Positions 42,021-52,106 of a DNA stretch of 64,000 nucleotides are shown here, in pieces. A program made the translations under genes and the position numbers. How positions within the stretch are numbered: the first letter of the stretch is position 1; each line of letters begins with the position of its first letter. The DNA lies in the NCBI GenBank assembly GCA_964019335.1, contig OZ025712.1, positions 258,705 through 322,704 of the forward strand. Reading direction: 5' to 3'. This stretch comes from Diplonema japonicum (taxonomy: Eukaryota > Euglenozoa > Diplonemea > Diplonemida > Diplonemidae). Under the pieces are notes generated by a model that was given only the letters and a program-made list of their open reading frames with translations, did no database searches and had not been told where the DNA came from.

Positions 42021-42338
42021 TTATATTGCAGTTAAGAACTCAACCAGACCCTCTTTCACCGGCAGTTTTTTGTCGATGCAGAATCGCACGCCGGTGTCAA
42101 GGAGCGGGGCGATCTGCCTTTCTCTTAGGTAGTTCTTCGCTTCATCGATCTCGGGTTTCGTGAGGGGCTCCTCCTCCTCCTCTGTTTCGACATCTTCGCC
42201 TCCCTTCTGCAAAAATTCAGTGATCGCCCTTTTATGGTCAATGGGCCTCTCTCGGACCAGCATCTTGCTGACGGCTTCCATCACCATCCATATTTTGTTC
42301 TGAATCAGATATATGTCGCGGTCACCCGTCATAACCAT
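42021..42338 (-). CDS. Small RIIa/DPY-30-like protein, 105 aa
   Basis: Starts at ATG 42336-42338 after a G-rich leader. The C-terminal half reads NYLRERQIAPLLDTGVRFC then KEGLVEFL, which fits the RIIa/DPY-30 dimerisation pattern (YL-x-x-x-x-I-x-x-L-L ... FL). The N-terminal half (IWMVMEAVSKMLVRERPIDH, AITEFL) resembles the second helix of the same fold, so there may be two diverged copies around an acidic linker (VETEEEEEP). Such proteins dock onto amphipathic helices in flagella or chromatin complexes. Its neighbour, the adenylate kinase, also has an RIIa-like region, which suggests a shared flagellar setting. Confidence 0.6.
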   Translation of the reverse strand: MVMTGDRDIYLIQNKIWMVMEAVSKMLVRERPIDHKRAITEFLQKGGEDVETEEEEEPLTKPEIDEAKNYLRERQIAPLLDTGVRFCIDKKLPVKEGLVEFLTAI

Positions 42339-42499
42339 CCCCCCCCCCCCCCCCCAATCTCTTCTTTGCGTGCGGAAAGAAAAAGAAGAAAGAAGTAAAT
42401 AAAAAAAATAACAAAGAAAAAGAAAGAAAAAGAAACCTCCCTCTTCCTCTACTATATATTCCGTTGATCGTATGTAGCGAGAGGGGTTATAACAAGAAA

Positions 42500-42541
42500 A
42501 AGGTGTCTTTGAAGGAACCTGCAGTATGTGACAGGATCGCC

Positions 42542-42551
<10 letters not shown>
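42500..42551 (+). repeat. Inverted-repeat motif, copy 1
   Basis: About 50 bp centred on AACCTGCAGTATGTGACAGG, near-identical to the complement of 43960-44010. It lies between the RIIa-like gene and the adenylate kinase gene. Confidence 0.8.
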
Positions 42552-42580
<29 letters not shown>

Positions 42581-42647
42581 ACCCCCTAACGGAGAGAGTA
42601 AACACGCAAACAACAAAAAGAAGAAATACCACCCCCCCCCCTTTTTT

Positions 42648-43647
42648 TCATAAAACGCCTGAAATCCCCATTTGCATCGCAAGTTTTGTCCATCGAGCTG
42701 ACTGAATAGCCTCGGTGATCATGGGGAAAACCACGTCTGGAGGAAGGTTACCGGCTTCAATCCGGTGTATAGGGCACGTGAAGGAGGTGAGCAAAGGGTT
42801 CAGATTCTTGTGGTACGCCACAAGCCGCTCCTTGATGGCGTCAACAGTGTCGTCGCTTCGTTGCAGGAGCCTCGACTTGACCTCGGGAGGCGGGGGTTTA
42901 AAGGTCAGATGGTACACAGCCCCTGTTTCTGGGTCGGTTCTGCGACCGGTTATCCTTTGTGAAACCACGTCATCGGGGACATTTAGCAACACGATCCCGT
43001 CGCTTACGATGCCTTCCTTGATCATGGCTCTGGCCTGGTTCACCGTTCTGGGAAATCCGTCTAGCAACCACCCATGCTCGCGTACATCGTCCTTGCTCAT
43101 TCTCTGCAACAGCATTTCGATGACAAGTTCATCCGGAACAAGCTGGCCTTTCGTCATGTAAGATTGCGCGGTTGTTCCCAACGAAGATTTCGATCTTACC
43201 TCGGAACGGAGAAGATCACCGGTGGATATGTGTACAAAGTTAAAAGTTTTGACAAGCATCTGGGGGGAGGGAATTTTTTTTTTAAAACATTATTCATACC
43301 TCACATTGGGTTCCCTTCCCCCCTGCGGGAGGTCCCGCGATGATGATTTTCGGTGTGCTGACGTTCCCCAAGCTTTCTCGCAAGAACCGCACCGGGTCGG
43401 CGGGCTTCACGTTCACAGTGCCCTGCACTATCGCGCCCACCATGTGTTCCATGGAGTGCGTTTTAAAGTACTTCTCGGCCGTTGAGCTTGGCGGCATTGA
43501 TATCTTGATAGTTTTGACGCTCTTTTTTGCCGATTCTTGGTAAATCGTGTTTACAAGCCCTGCCCCCGACCCCTGCGACACAACCATCAAGACTGCCAAG
43601 GCGCATACTATAGTCAGTATAAGCTTGATTTGCTGCGAGGACGGCAT
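42648..43647 (-). CDS. Adenylate kinase with membrane anchor and RIIa/DPY-30-like region (2 exons)
   Basis: Adenylate kinase interconverts ATP, AMP and ADP. Exons 43647-43300 and 43259-42648 join across a 40-nt intron to 319 residues, about 100 more than a standard long-form enzyme. Residues 7-25 (IKLILTIVCALAVLMVV) look like a signal anchor. Residues about 57-95 (EKYFKTHSMEHMVGAIV then PADPVRFLRESL) match the RIIa/DPY-30 docking fold. The P-loop is GPPAGGKGTQ. Splicing then gives the AMP-site motif FVHISTGDLLR. GWLLDGFPRT, the LID RITGRRTDPETGAVYH and the RSDD motif complete the active site. The fusion suggests ATP supply fixed at a flagellar or membrane site. Confidence 0.9.
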
Positions 43648-43959
43648 TTTGTTTTCTTTCTCGGGGGTTTTATTTTATCCTTTCCCCCCCTCTCCTCACC
43701 CACCTATTCCGATGTGCGGGGGGGGGGGGGGGGGGCAGTGACAATATGAATAATGATTGTGTTGGGATAGTGGGGGGGGGGGGGGGGGGGGAAGAGGGCG
43801 TTTAGAATGGCAAGGTGGACACAACAACAAAAAAAAAAGAGAAAAAGAAGGGAGGAGGCCTTTTTTTTTTTGACGCACACTTCACTCAGGAAGGTTTATC
43901 GGAAATCTCAGCGTCTTCTCCCTCCATCGTCGCACATATTCTTTTTTTTTTCTTTTTTT

Positions 43960-44010
43960 ATAGGCGATCCTGTCACATACTGCAGGTTCCCTTCAAAAAC
44001 ATCTTTTTTT
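43960..44010 (-). repeat. Inverted-repeat motif, copy 2
   Basis: Reverse complement matches copy 1 at 42500-42551 over roughly 50 bp with a few mismatches, on the other side of the adenylate kinase gene. Confidence 0.8.
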
Positions 44011-44367
44011 TCTTCTTTTTTCTCTCTCTTCTCACCGCCTCAAAAAAAAAAGCGTTTTAAAAGAAAAAAAGCCCAAAGGGAATCAGTAAGGGAAACTTCC
44101 TTGGGTCCGGTAAAAAAAAAAAAAAAAAAACACTTTTTTTTTTTAGAGACATGAAGCACCCATTAATCAACTTTCGTTCTTCTAAGGAGGAACAGAGGAG
44201 GGGGGGAGGGGAGAAAAAACTATGGGGGAGGGGGGGGAAGTGTTCTACGGTACACTCGCCAATCCAATTGATGCACCCCTTCAAAAAAAAAAACTAACTC
44301 TGATTGGTAGGTGCGTGTGTGTGTTCACTTTTGCTCTTTCTTGACGGTGAGTCAACGAAACCTCCAC

Positions 44368-44396
44368 TGAGCCTGCAAGTAACTAACAGGATCGCT
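44368..44396 (+). repeat. Inverted-repeat motif, diverged copy 3
   Basis: Reads GCCTGCAAGTAACTAACAGG then ATCGC, in the same orientation as copy 1 but with several changes. Confidence 0.55.
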
Positions 44397-44636
44397 CGAA
44401 CAGGGGGAAGGGGGGGACTCAAACACAGCAACCCCCATCTTCGGCCCTTTTTTCCCCTCTTTTATCTTCTCGAACAACGAGAATGAAAAAAAAAAAAAAA
44501 AAAAAAAAAGAAGTCCAACAGCCCCCTTATCACATGCAGAAGTTGTGTAAAGGTAAAAATTGGGTGCACAGAAAAGGGGGATGAAGCAAGTTTTAGCTCT
44601 CAGTATAACAACAATTGCCTCCTCTCTCTCTCTCTC

Positions 44637-44670
<34 letters not shown>

Positions 44671-45416
44671 CACACTACCCATACAGGCCAAAGTAAAAAA
44701 AAAAAAATTCACTATGATAGGAACGAAGTGGATAGCAACGGCCCGCCGCGGTGGCGTGCCTCCACCAAAAAAAAGAGTTTTCCCCACTGAGATGGGAGAT
44801 GCTAGCAACAGCCACAGCGAAACTAAAAAAAAAAGAAAAAAAGAAAGAAAAAAAGCGGGGGGGGCGAATAGAGATTAAAGAATCCCGAAGGAAAGAAGAA
44901 TCACAAACCAGAACAGAAGGAAGGAAGTAGGGTGGTGGGGGTGGGTGGGTATCGAAACGTACAAAGGACAGCAGAGAAGGCTGGGTGTTGGCTTTAAGAA
45001 GGAACCTTTCACAAGGTCCCAGAAACTCTGCCAAAAAAAAAATTCATTTCTTCTTCTTCTAATTGCTTCCTCCCTGTCTTCCACGAATATAGAGTGTAAA
45101 ATAGAATAAAAAAAAAGAAAGAAAGAAAGAAAGAAAGAATAATAAATAAATAAATAAATAAATGCCCACTCTGATCATAAGTACACAGGTGATCAAAAAA
45201 CTTATTTTTTCTTCTTCTTCTTCTTCTTCTTCTTTTATTCTTTTCCTTTTTCTTTTCTTTCCCCCCCTTCCCTTCCCCTAAAAAATACAAAAAAAATTTT
45301 TTTCTCCCTCTTTTTTTTTTTTTTTTTACTCCGAAGGATGACCAGTACAAAAAGTTAAGAATTAATTCTCTAGTCGTAAGAAAAAAAAAAAAAAAGAAAA
45401 AAATCACTGAGTTGTT

Positions 45417-47501
45417 TTAAAGGCAGGATATGCCTTGACCGCCACGTCTTGGCCCCTCTGCACGAAGGCTATTCTCCCAGGGGATGGTACTCCCGTGAGT
45501 TTTTGATGTTAGGGATCTAGCTGTATACCTCCGTTGCACTTGAGGAGGAACCGGAGCAAGGCAAGGCAAACATAGAGACTGTGTTTTTTTCACCGGGCTG
45601 TGCGGGGGGAGATGCCCTCGCTGGGCATCTTCCAAATTTCGAGAAGGGAACAATGCGAACTTGTTGTCAGTTGAACCTGACAAAATCCATCCCCGTTGCG
45701 ATGCAGGTGGATGAGGACTGGGCGACAATAAACCATGACTTCTCTTTGTTTCAGACCCAGGCGAGGCAACTGAAGGAAGAAATGAACTAGTTGGAGTTTC
45801 AACCGAAGGCACATCACGTCTCTTCGATTTCTGATGCGATTTTCGGGGAGAAAAAGCCTGCGAACGCAGCCCTTCCATCCTCATGGTTTCCGACACCGGA
45901 ACAAAGGATTGCTTCCCCGGGGGGACAGGACGTAACTGTACCTCTGGAGGTGCGAATATTTCGTTCGGCGGTCGAACTGCATACGACATAATATGCCCCA
46001 CACCCTGCGGAAGTCCCTTTAACGGATGCAGAAGAGGCGGGTCAGACTCCGACCGACCAATATTAGGAACACCCCCTTGCGCCATTAAAAGCTTCTTCGT
46101 CAGGTATGTCGCTTGTTTAATGAGATTGTACTTCTCAAGAATCTCGTACAGCATAGTTTTCGACAACCTCCACACATCGCACGTCGTAACAGCTGTAACA
46201 GGAAACAACCATCGATGCTCTGCAAGACACGTGAAACCAAGAATATCACCTGTTTCAACGTGAACGTTTTGAAGAGATATATTCTGCCGAACAACGGCTT
46301 TTCCCTTTGAGAAGAGAAGAAGCTGCACGCATGTATCAACAGCTGACACAATTTGCTGCCCAGGGACAGAGACCGTTGGAACGAGTCGTTGCGCGATGTC
46401 TATAAAACACTGGTCGGGAGCACGCAGATCACGGAGCAGCGGAGCCTTTTTAAGATACGAAACGAGGGTTTCCAAATGACGCCCGTCGGCGTTACCAGTA
46501 GCGGAAAGATACTGTAATCGTTGAAGATGAGCTGCCTGCGACACCTTCGACGCGAAATCTGGGTCTGCTGAAAACATGGATTTGATGACTGATGCTTCTA
46601 TGCACCAAACATCACATAACTTCCTTGCGCGAAGTTGAGCTGTTCGCTGTTCGTTGAAAATCAACCCCATCTCACCAAATGAGTCGCCTGGATTCAAATG
46701 CACGCTTGCACCTGTTGTTAAATTCGTAGATTCCGCTTCTCCTCTCATCACGATGACCATGTCTCGCACGGTGGAGCCTCGTTCAAAGATCACACTGCCG
46801 GCTTTGAACGACATGGGCCGGAATCTGTAAGCAAGGCTGTCCAGCTGTGGGTTTGTCAGCTGTTCGAATAAACTGCATTTTCGAAGGATTTCTCCTGTTA
46901 ATTTGAACGATGTGTCTAAAACCGATTTTCTGCTTTCCAGAACAGGCGGCCAAAGGGCGTCTTGGAGCTCCCTGGGAAGTTTTTCGATTTCTCTTAGTAA
47001 AACCCTGTTTTGGATCAAACCGCCTCTGCAGCCTCCGAGTGTGATGTAAGGCGCGGCGTCTGGGTTGTCCGTGAGAAGGGTATCACCTCCTAGCAAACAT
47101 GGTGCTTGCATTTTGTTGCCTTTCCCCTGACCGGGCGCCGTGACACTTCCTTCGTAGATGAGGAGGAGGCCGCCGATTTCGTCTATTGTCTCGCCCGCTG
47201 TGAACGATACTGTTTTGATGGTCTGGTAGAGGCGTTTGAGGGCGTCGGTGGGCCAGTTTGCCAGTAACGGGCAAGTTGTTAAAATTGCTATGACACCGTC
47301 GGCCTCGCCGCCGCCTTGTTCGTTTCGCTTGTTCGAAGCTAGCCACATTTTCACCCTCGGGATGAATAACGACTCCAGTCGGCTTACCGCCATTTTACGC
47401 ACCTCATCTTTCAAACCCTCGGGCATGTCATCAAGTTCTTGGTAAGTCGGGAGTGAGTAGCCTGGCGTCTCGCTCAGTGTGTCAGACTTTATCGATGACA
47501 T
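45417..47501 (-). CDS. Protein with three cyclic-nucleotide-binding-like domains
   Basis: A single-exon protein of 694 residues. The best cNMP-binding fold is the second, about residues 205-330: FKAGSVIFERGSTVRDMVIV, then the phosphate-binding-cassette region GDSFGEMGLIFNEQRTAQLR, with Glu and Arg in the usual places. A first copy (about 70-190; ILTTCPLLANW, FTAGETIDEIGG) and a third (about 350-470; VSVPGQQIVSAVD, VETGDILGFTCLAEHRW) lack the cassette Glu/Arg pair, so they probably do not bind cNMP. The C-terminal 200 residues are Ser/Pro-rich and disordered. There is no kinase, channel or PKA inhibitor segment. It may be a regulatory adaptor like other protist CNBD proteins. The ligand may not be cAMP. 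Confidence 0.85.
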   Translation of the reverse strand: MSSIKSDTLSETPGYSLPTYQELDDMPEGLKDEVRKMAVSRLESLFIPRVKMWLASNKRNEQGGGEADGVIAILTTCPLLANWPTDALKRLYQTIKTVSFTAGETIDEIGGLLLIYEGSVTAPGQGKGNKMQAPCLLGGDTLLTDNPDAAPYITLGGCRGGLIQNRVLLREIEKLPRELQDALWPPVLESRKSVLDTSFKLTGEILRKCSLFEQLTNPQLDSLAYRFRPMSFKAGSVIFERGSTVRDMVIVMRGEAESTNLTTGASVHLNPGDSFGEMGLIFNEQRTAQLRARKLCDVWCIEASVIKSMFSADPDFASKVSQAAHLQRLQYLSATGNADGRHLETLVSYLKKAPLLRDLRAPDQCFIDIAQRLVPTVSVPGQQIVSAVDTCVQLLLFSKGKAVVRQNISLQNVHVETGDILGFTCLAEHRWLFPVTAVTTCDVWRLSKTMLYEILEKYNLIKQATYLTKKLLMAQGGVPNIGRSESDPPLLHPLKGLPQGVGHIMSYAVRPPNEIFAPPEVQLRPVPPGKQSFVPVSETMRMEGLRSQAFSPRKSHQKSKRRDVPSVETPTSSFLPSVASPGSETKRSHGLLSPSPHPPASQRGWILSGSTDNKFALFPSRNLEDAQRGHLPPHSPVKKTQSLCLPCLAPVPPQVQRRYTARSLTSKTHGSTIPWENSLRAEGPRRGGQGISCL

Positions 47502-49074
47502 TTTTTTTTTTTCCCTCCTCCCCCTCCAACTCTCTCCTTGATGATGTCTGCACAGGTGGGGGGGGGAGTGAACTTTGAAAAAAAATTAATAAAAGAGAAA
47601 AAATACCGTAAAGGTGAAGAGGAAAAAAAACTCTCTCGCCGACATTTCCCCCCCCCCCCCCCCACTTTGCAGTATAAAAATATGTAAAAAAAAAATACAC
47701 ATCCACCCATATATTTCCCCACCGGTTTTTTTTTTCTCCCATAGATCTACTTGAATGGGGAGGGGGGGGAAAGGTTAGTTTTCCACCCTGGGGGGGGGGG
47801 GGGGGTCTTCTTTTCCCATTTCTTCCAAATATTCTTTTTTAATTTTATTTTTCCTCTCCGTGCTTGGAAAGTGCGTTGCGGAGCTAAGCTGGTTGGCGAG
47901 GTGAGGGAACGAATGGGAGAGGCTCTGTCGTCCTCCCCTCCCCCTTTTTCTTTTTTATACTTTTGATGTGCTTCTTTTTTTCTTCAGAAAAAAAGAGATT
48001 CATGATGGAGGAGGAGGGGCAGGTGTTTGCAACAACCCACCAAGAATGGAAAAAAAGAAGAAAAAAAAAAAAAAAGAAGAAACATAAAAACAAACAAAAA
48101 GAAAAGTAGTGGTGATGAGAATAAATAACTCAAAATGCATCATCCCCCCTCCTCCCTTTAAAAGGGGATTTTTTTTTTCGTCGGAATCAAGGGAAGAAAA
48201 AAAAAAAGAAGAGAGAAAAAAAAAAAGAAGAACATTTCTCTTTTTTTTTTTTTTTTTTTTTTTTGATCACCAAATGTGCCACAACACCTTGGCCACTGCA
48301 ATTGTTTAGCTTTTTTTTTTTTCCCCTCTTTTTTTTTGCCTCAAAACTAGGGCCGAAAATTATGTGCTTCACATACACACATCACACACACCCATGACCC
48401 CCACTCTTGGCAGTTTACTTTTGTTTTCGGAACTAACAGTCCGATTTTTTATTTTTTTATTTTTTTTGAGCCAACATAGCGGTCTTTTATGGGTTAAAGT
48501 AATGCAGAGAAAGACAGGAAATAAGAGAAAGGGGACAAACCCGTAGCCAATGGAGGAATGGACCCTGTGGGTTGAACAAGAAAGTAGGATCCTCCCCCCT
48601 TTTTTTCATTTTCTTTTCTCCCCCATGAGAACTTCTTTATTTATTTCTTCTTTTTTTTTGTTTTCAAAGTATTAATAAGACCCTTCCCCCATTTTCTTTT
48701 TTTTTAAAAAGAGAAAAGAAAAAAAAAGAAAAGAAAAAGGAAGCAAATTCTTTTTTTTTCTTCCCCAGCCCATTCTTTCTTCGCCCCCCCCCCCCCCCCC
48801 CCCCGGAATTAGATACATAGGTGAGCGTGATGGGGGGGTTTCTTTTTTTTTTTCTTTTTGTGCCATATTTTGTTTGTTTGTGTGTTGTAAACCTCTTGAT
48901 TCTTCTCTCGGGAAATGCTGAAAGCTTAACCCCATGTGCCACAACGGTGCAGTTTACCCGTGACACCTTTTGTTTTCTCACGATAAAAAAGATTAAGAAG
49001 GTTTGCAACATTTTGCTTCTGTATCAACCCGACGCAGAGACCCCCCCCCCCCCCCCCCCCCAGGATCGGTTTTT
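47502..49074. other. Intergenic, low-complexity
   Basis: A/T and G/C homopolymers with C runs near 47648-47662, 48784-48804 and 49041-49061. No gene recognised on either strand. Confidence 0.55.
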
Positions 49075-49312
49075 TCAAAACGGGGTATCAATCACCCTCG
49101 TCACAGCATCTACCACCACAGGCAGGCAGGCTTGTGCCTTCTCTCGCGCAAGCGTGTCTCGATGCTTCTCCGGACGTGAACGAAGAATGACCCGCAGAGG
49201 CTTCCCAAAGGGGGGAAAAAAAAAAGAAAAAAAACCACTGCTTCTGAAATTACTGAGGCAACAAGAAAAGGCCTGACGCCGTTCGTAGCGAAGCTGCAGA
49301 ATAGTTTCCCTC
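49075..49312 (-). CDS. Candidate short two-exon gene fragment (uncertain)
   Basis: An island of normal base composition in a homopolymer desert. On the minus strand, 49254 to about 49312 and 49200-49075 join in phase 0 across a 53-nt GTAATT..AAG intron, the same kind as elsewhere in the window. The joined frame ends in a TGA at 49075-49077. It would read FATNGVRPFLVAS, then PLRVILRSRPEKHRDT and KAQACLPVVVDAVTRVID. I see no ATG or upstream exon, so it may be a 3' gene remnant or chance. No family is recognised. Confidence 0.3.
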
Positions 49313-49582
49313 TTTTTTTTTTTTTTTTATGCCCGATATTTTTTTTTTCTCTGCGAAAGGATGGGATGGGATGAAGGGGGGGACTAGAGAGAGGGGAAAA
49401 CAGGGGGGCCCTTATTTCTCTCTTTTTTTTTCTTTCTTAAAAAAAACTCGCATACCTAAAAGTTACCGAGAGACAGGTATTGGGTTTTAATAGGTGGGTT
49501 TTTTTTTTGCAGGGAAAACAGGGAGCTAGAGAAAAAGAAATCATTATTTGTTACACCACCCCCCCCTTTTTTTTTCTCTTCC

Positions 49583-50878
49583 TCAATAGGGTATTGTTGC
49601 CTCGGATGTTTGATTTGAATCAATTTTTTTATCTTCGTCGTCCTCCTTCTCCTCCTCATCTTCCTTCTCGCTCCCTTCGCTCCCGCCCACTTCTACCACG
49701 ACCCCCTCTGTGTTAATCATGTGCGTTATTTCCTCACGGCACAAAGGACACAGTGGGTAAGTAGTTGTTTCCCTGCTTGTGGTTTGTTTCGCGTGATGGG
49801 TTTCTTCCAAACGAAGAGCGCATTCAGCACAACAGCAAGAATGGTTGCAAGGAAGGAACACACATGTCCCGGGAGAATCAAAGCAAGCAACGCACTCATC
49901 CTGCGGCGGCGAAGGAGAATGCGCAGGCGGGTCTTCTTCAGGCGTTGAGTGCAGAGGAAAATTATACTTCGCGGCAATCTTCAAATCAAAACTGTAATTC
50001 CCATCCGTGCCTTCCCCCCTCCGCGCTCCTGCGCTAGCTACACCACCACGGGCTGCTCTTGCCCTATTTCTACCCAACACCGTGAACATACAGGTTATAG
50101 CTATGATAACACATATTAAGATAAGAGGTAAAATTACGACAACGCCTACCCATACAACTTCACTGGAGTCGTTTTCGCCGTCAGTTACAACTCCTTCACC
50201 GCCAGGGCCGCAGACATCGCAGGGTTTGTCGTGGTTTGTTTTGTTTCCGTCCTTCCCAACCCGTTCGCCTAGGAAGGAATAGGCCGAGCAGAATGAAGAG
50301 TGTCCATCTGACATGTTACCGTTCATGCAGGTGCCGGTGGAGCAGCACCAACCGCATCCAAACATTTTGGAGTTTTGTCGGCAGGTGTCGCATGTGGAGA
50401 AGAGGTTGCAAATGTCGTTGCATGTTTGGTTTCGTGATGATAAAATCTCGTCGCCTTCGCAGTTGAGATCGTGGCGTGATGGGTTGCCGCATTTGTTGCT
50501 TCCACAGCACCATTGGCAGCTGTTGTCTATGCAGCTGCTTGGAGATCTGAATGTTGTGCACACGTCGGCCCTACAGCCTTGTTCTGTGCACACTTGGTCG
50601 CGGGTGCAGCAGTCTTGTTGGCCAAACCCGTATTTGCAGCAGGATCTGCCCTCCATACAGCCTCCGCTTGTCCTGCCCATGTCGTTGTCGCAGCATGTGA
50701 AGCCGCCTTTGTAACAGTATGCTCTGCCGCCGCTGAGGGGGTCGCCGCAGCAGATTGGGAAATCGTTGGGGCAGAATTGGCCTCCGTTGCCCCCTTGGCT
50801 GCCCTCGTTGCACTTTACGTTTGCCGTGCTATAGCTTGTTTGGAGCGCGAGAAAAATTCCGACTGTTGCCCATTTCAT
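49583..50878 (-). CDS. Secretory-pathway transmembrane protein: Cys-rich ectodomain plus cytosolic RING
   Basis: 431 residues. Signal peptide at 1-19 (WATVGIFLALQTSYSTA). Residues about 23-215 hold over thirty Cys. The first part looks granulin-like, with repeated CC pairs (ICCGDP, TCCDN, SCCKYG, DCCTRD). It is followed by PSI-like CQWCCGSNKC and CGWCCSTGTC modules. One transmembrane helix follows near 245-268 (VVWVGVVVILPLILICVII). The cytosolic side has a C3HC4-type RING (CVACFDSP, FLPCNHSCCCAECA, LCPLCREEI) and an acidic tail. It is likely a membrane E3 ubiquitin ligase whose ectodomain senses or binds something outside or in an organelle. I know no protein with this exact order. Confidence 0.88.
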   Translation of the reverse strand: MKWATVGIFLALQTSYSTANVKCNEGSQGGNGGQFCPNDFPICCGDPLSGGRAYCYKGGFTCCDNDMGRTSGGCMEGRSCCKYGFGQQDCCTRDQVCTEQGCRADVCTTFRSPSSCIDNSCQWCCGSNKCGNPSRHDLNCEGDEILSSRNQTCNDICNLFSTCDTCRQNSKMFGCGWCCSTGTCMNGNMSDGHSSFCSAYSFLGERVGKDGNKTNHDKPCDVCGPGGEGVVTDGENDSSEVVWVGVVVILPLILICVIIAITCMFTVLGRNRARAARGGVASAGARRGEGTDGNYSFDLKIAAKYNFPLHSTPEEDPPAHSPSPPQDECVACFDSPGTCVFLPCNHSCCCAECALRLEETHHAKQTTSRETTTYPLCPLCREEITHMINTEGVVVEVGGSEGSEKEDEEEKEDDEDKKIDSNQTSEATIPY

Positions 50879-52060
50879 GAATATAAAGATGTGGTTGTGT
50901 GTGTGTTTGTGTATATATGGGCTTTTTTTTTTTTTTTTTTTTTTTGTTTTTTTTTTTTGTAAGAGGGCAAATAATATAGAAGAAAAAGGGGCGAAAAAAT
51001 AAATATTGTAAAAAAAAAAAAAAAAAAAAAAATTCCCTATTCCCCCTTTCTCTCTCTCTCTTTTTTTTTTTTTTGCTTAAAGTTTTTTGATATCTCCCTT
51101 TCCCCTCCCTTTTTTTTTTTTTCTGAAAGAGAAAAAAGAAAAAAAAAAAGAAAAAAAAGCAAAGTATATATTTCTTCTTTTTTTTTTTTTTTTTTTTTTT
51201 TTTTTGGTACAAATCCCATCCTTCCCTCGCTACAACAGATTTTTAACTTTTTTTTTTGTCCTCATTTTTTTTGTTATCCTTTGCCAAGGGGTTCTTTTTT
51301 CCTCGCGCTTTTTTTTTTTTCTTTTTTTGAATTCTCCTTGTATTTTCCGCTCTTTAGCACCATTTACGACGGGAGTTTTTTTTTTCTTTTTTTTTTTTTT
51401 TTTTTTTCCCATTTACAGGAGGGAAACAATTGTATGGTTTGCAACCCAATCAAGTAAAAGAAAGGGAAAAAAAAACTACAAAAAAAAAAATACACCCATC
51501 AGAACAAGGAAGCGACCGTACGAAACTTTTGGGGAAGAAAAAAAAAAACAATGAAACATAAAAAAACCACCCCAAGAAGTGATAAATAAAAAAAAAGAGG
51601 GGGCAAATAAAAAGACAACAGCAGGAGGACGGAGGGGAAAACAAGAACAAGGATCTTTTTTTTTTCTTTTTTTTTTTGCATTTTTATTCTGACAGCGTAG
51701 ATTATAGAAAGGGAAGTAGTGGGGAGAAGAGAGAGAGAGGGGGGGGGGGGGGGGGGTGAAAGGGGTAAAGGATTACATTTTTCTTTTCTTTCCTTTCATG
51801 TATTTTTCTTGCATATCCCGCACGGGTAAAAGGGGAGGTTTTCTTTTTTTTTTCCTCCTCCCCCTCCTCCCTCGACATCAAGTTTCATAAAGGTAAAAAA
51901 AAAAAAGTTTTTTTTTCATCGAGTTTTTTTTTTGGTTTTTTTTTTTGTTTAGAGAGGTTTATCAAAAACCCCTCCGGAAAGAAGCGACAAGATTTTTTTT
52001 TTTTTTTTAGAAGTAACACGTTAGTAAAAAGAAAGAGAAAAAAAAAGTTGTATAGTTCTG

Positions 52061-52099
<39 letters not shown>

Positions 52100-52106
52100 C
52101 GTAGTC
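50879..52106. other. 1.2-kb intergenic, homopolymers
   Basis: Very long T and A runs, a GT tract near 50894-50912 and a G run near 51740-51757. No gene seen; it should include the 5' flank of the RING gene. Confidence 0.6.

Larger units (their letters stand above)
43648..45416. other. 1.8-kb intergenic region
   Basis: Homopolymers, G runs near 43719-43736 and 43771-43791, and a T run near 44640-44666. GAAA/AATA microsatellites lie at about 45116-45162 and a CTT tract at 45211-45236. It includes two copies of the AACCTGCAG-type repeat (43960-44010 and about 44368-44396). No gene seen. Confidence 0.6.

Noticed and set aside
45116-45236. CRISPR-like array
   Set aside because: These are simple GAAA/AATA/CTT microsatellites without spacers; the genome is eukaryotic.
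48821-49276. Plus-strand frame of 151 codons
   Set aside because: Largely homopolymer translation with a C run; the minus-strand reading of its right part is more gene-like.
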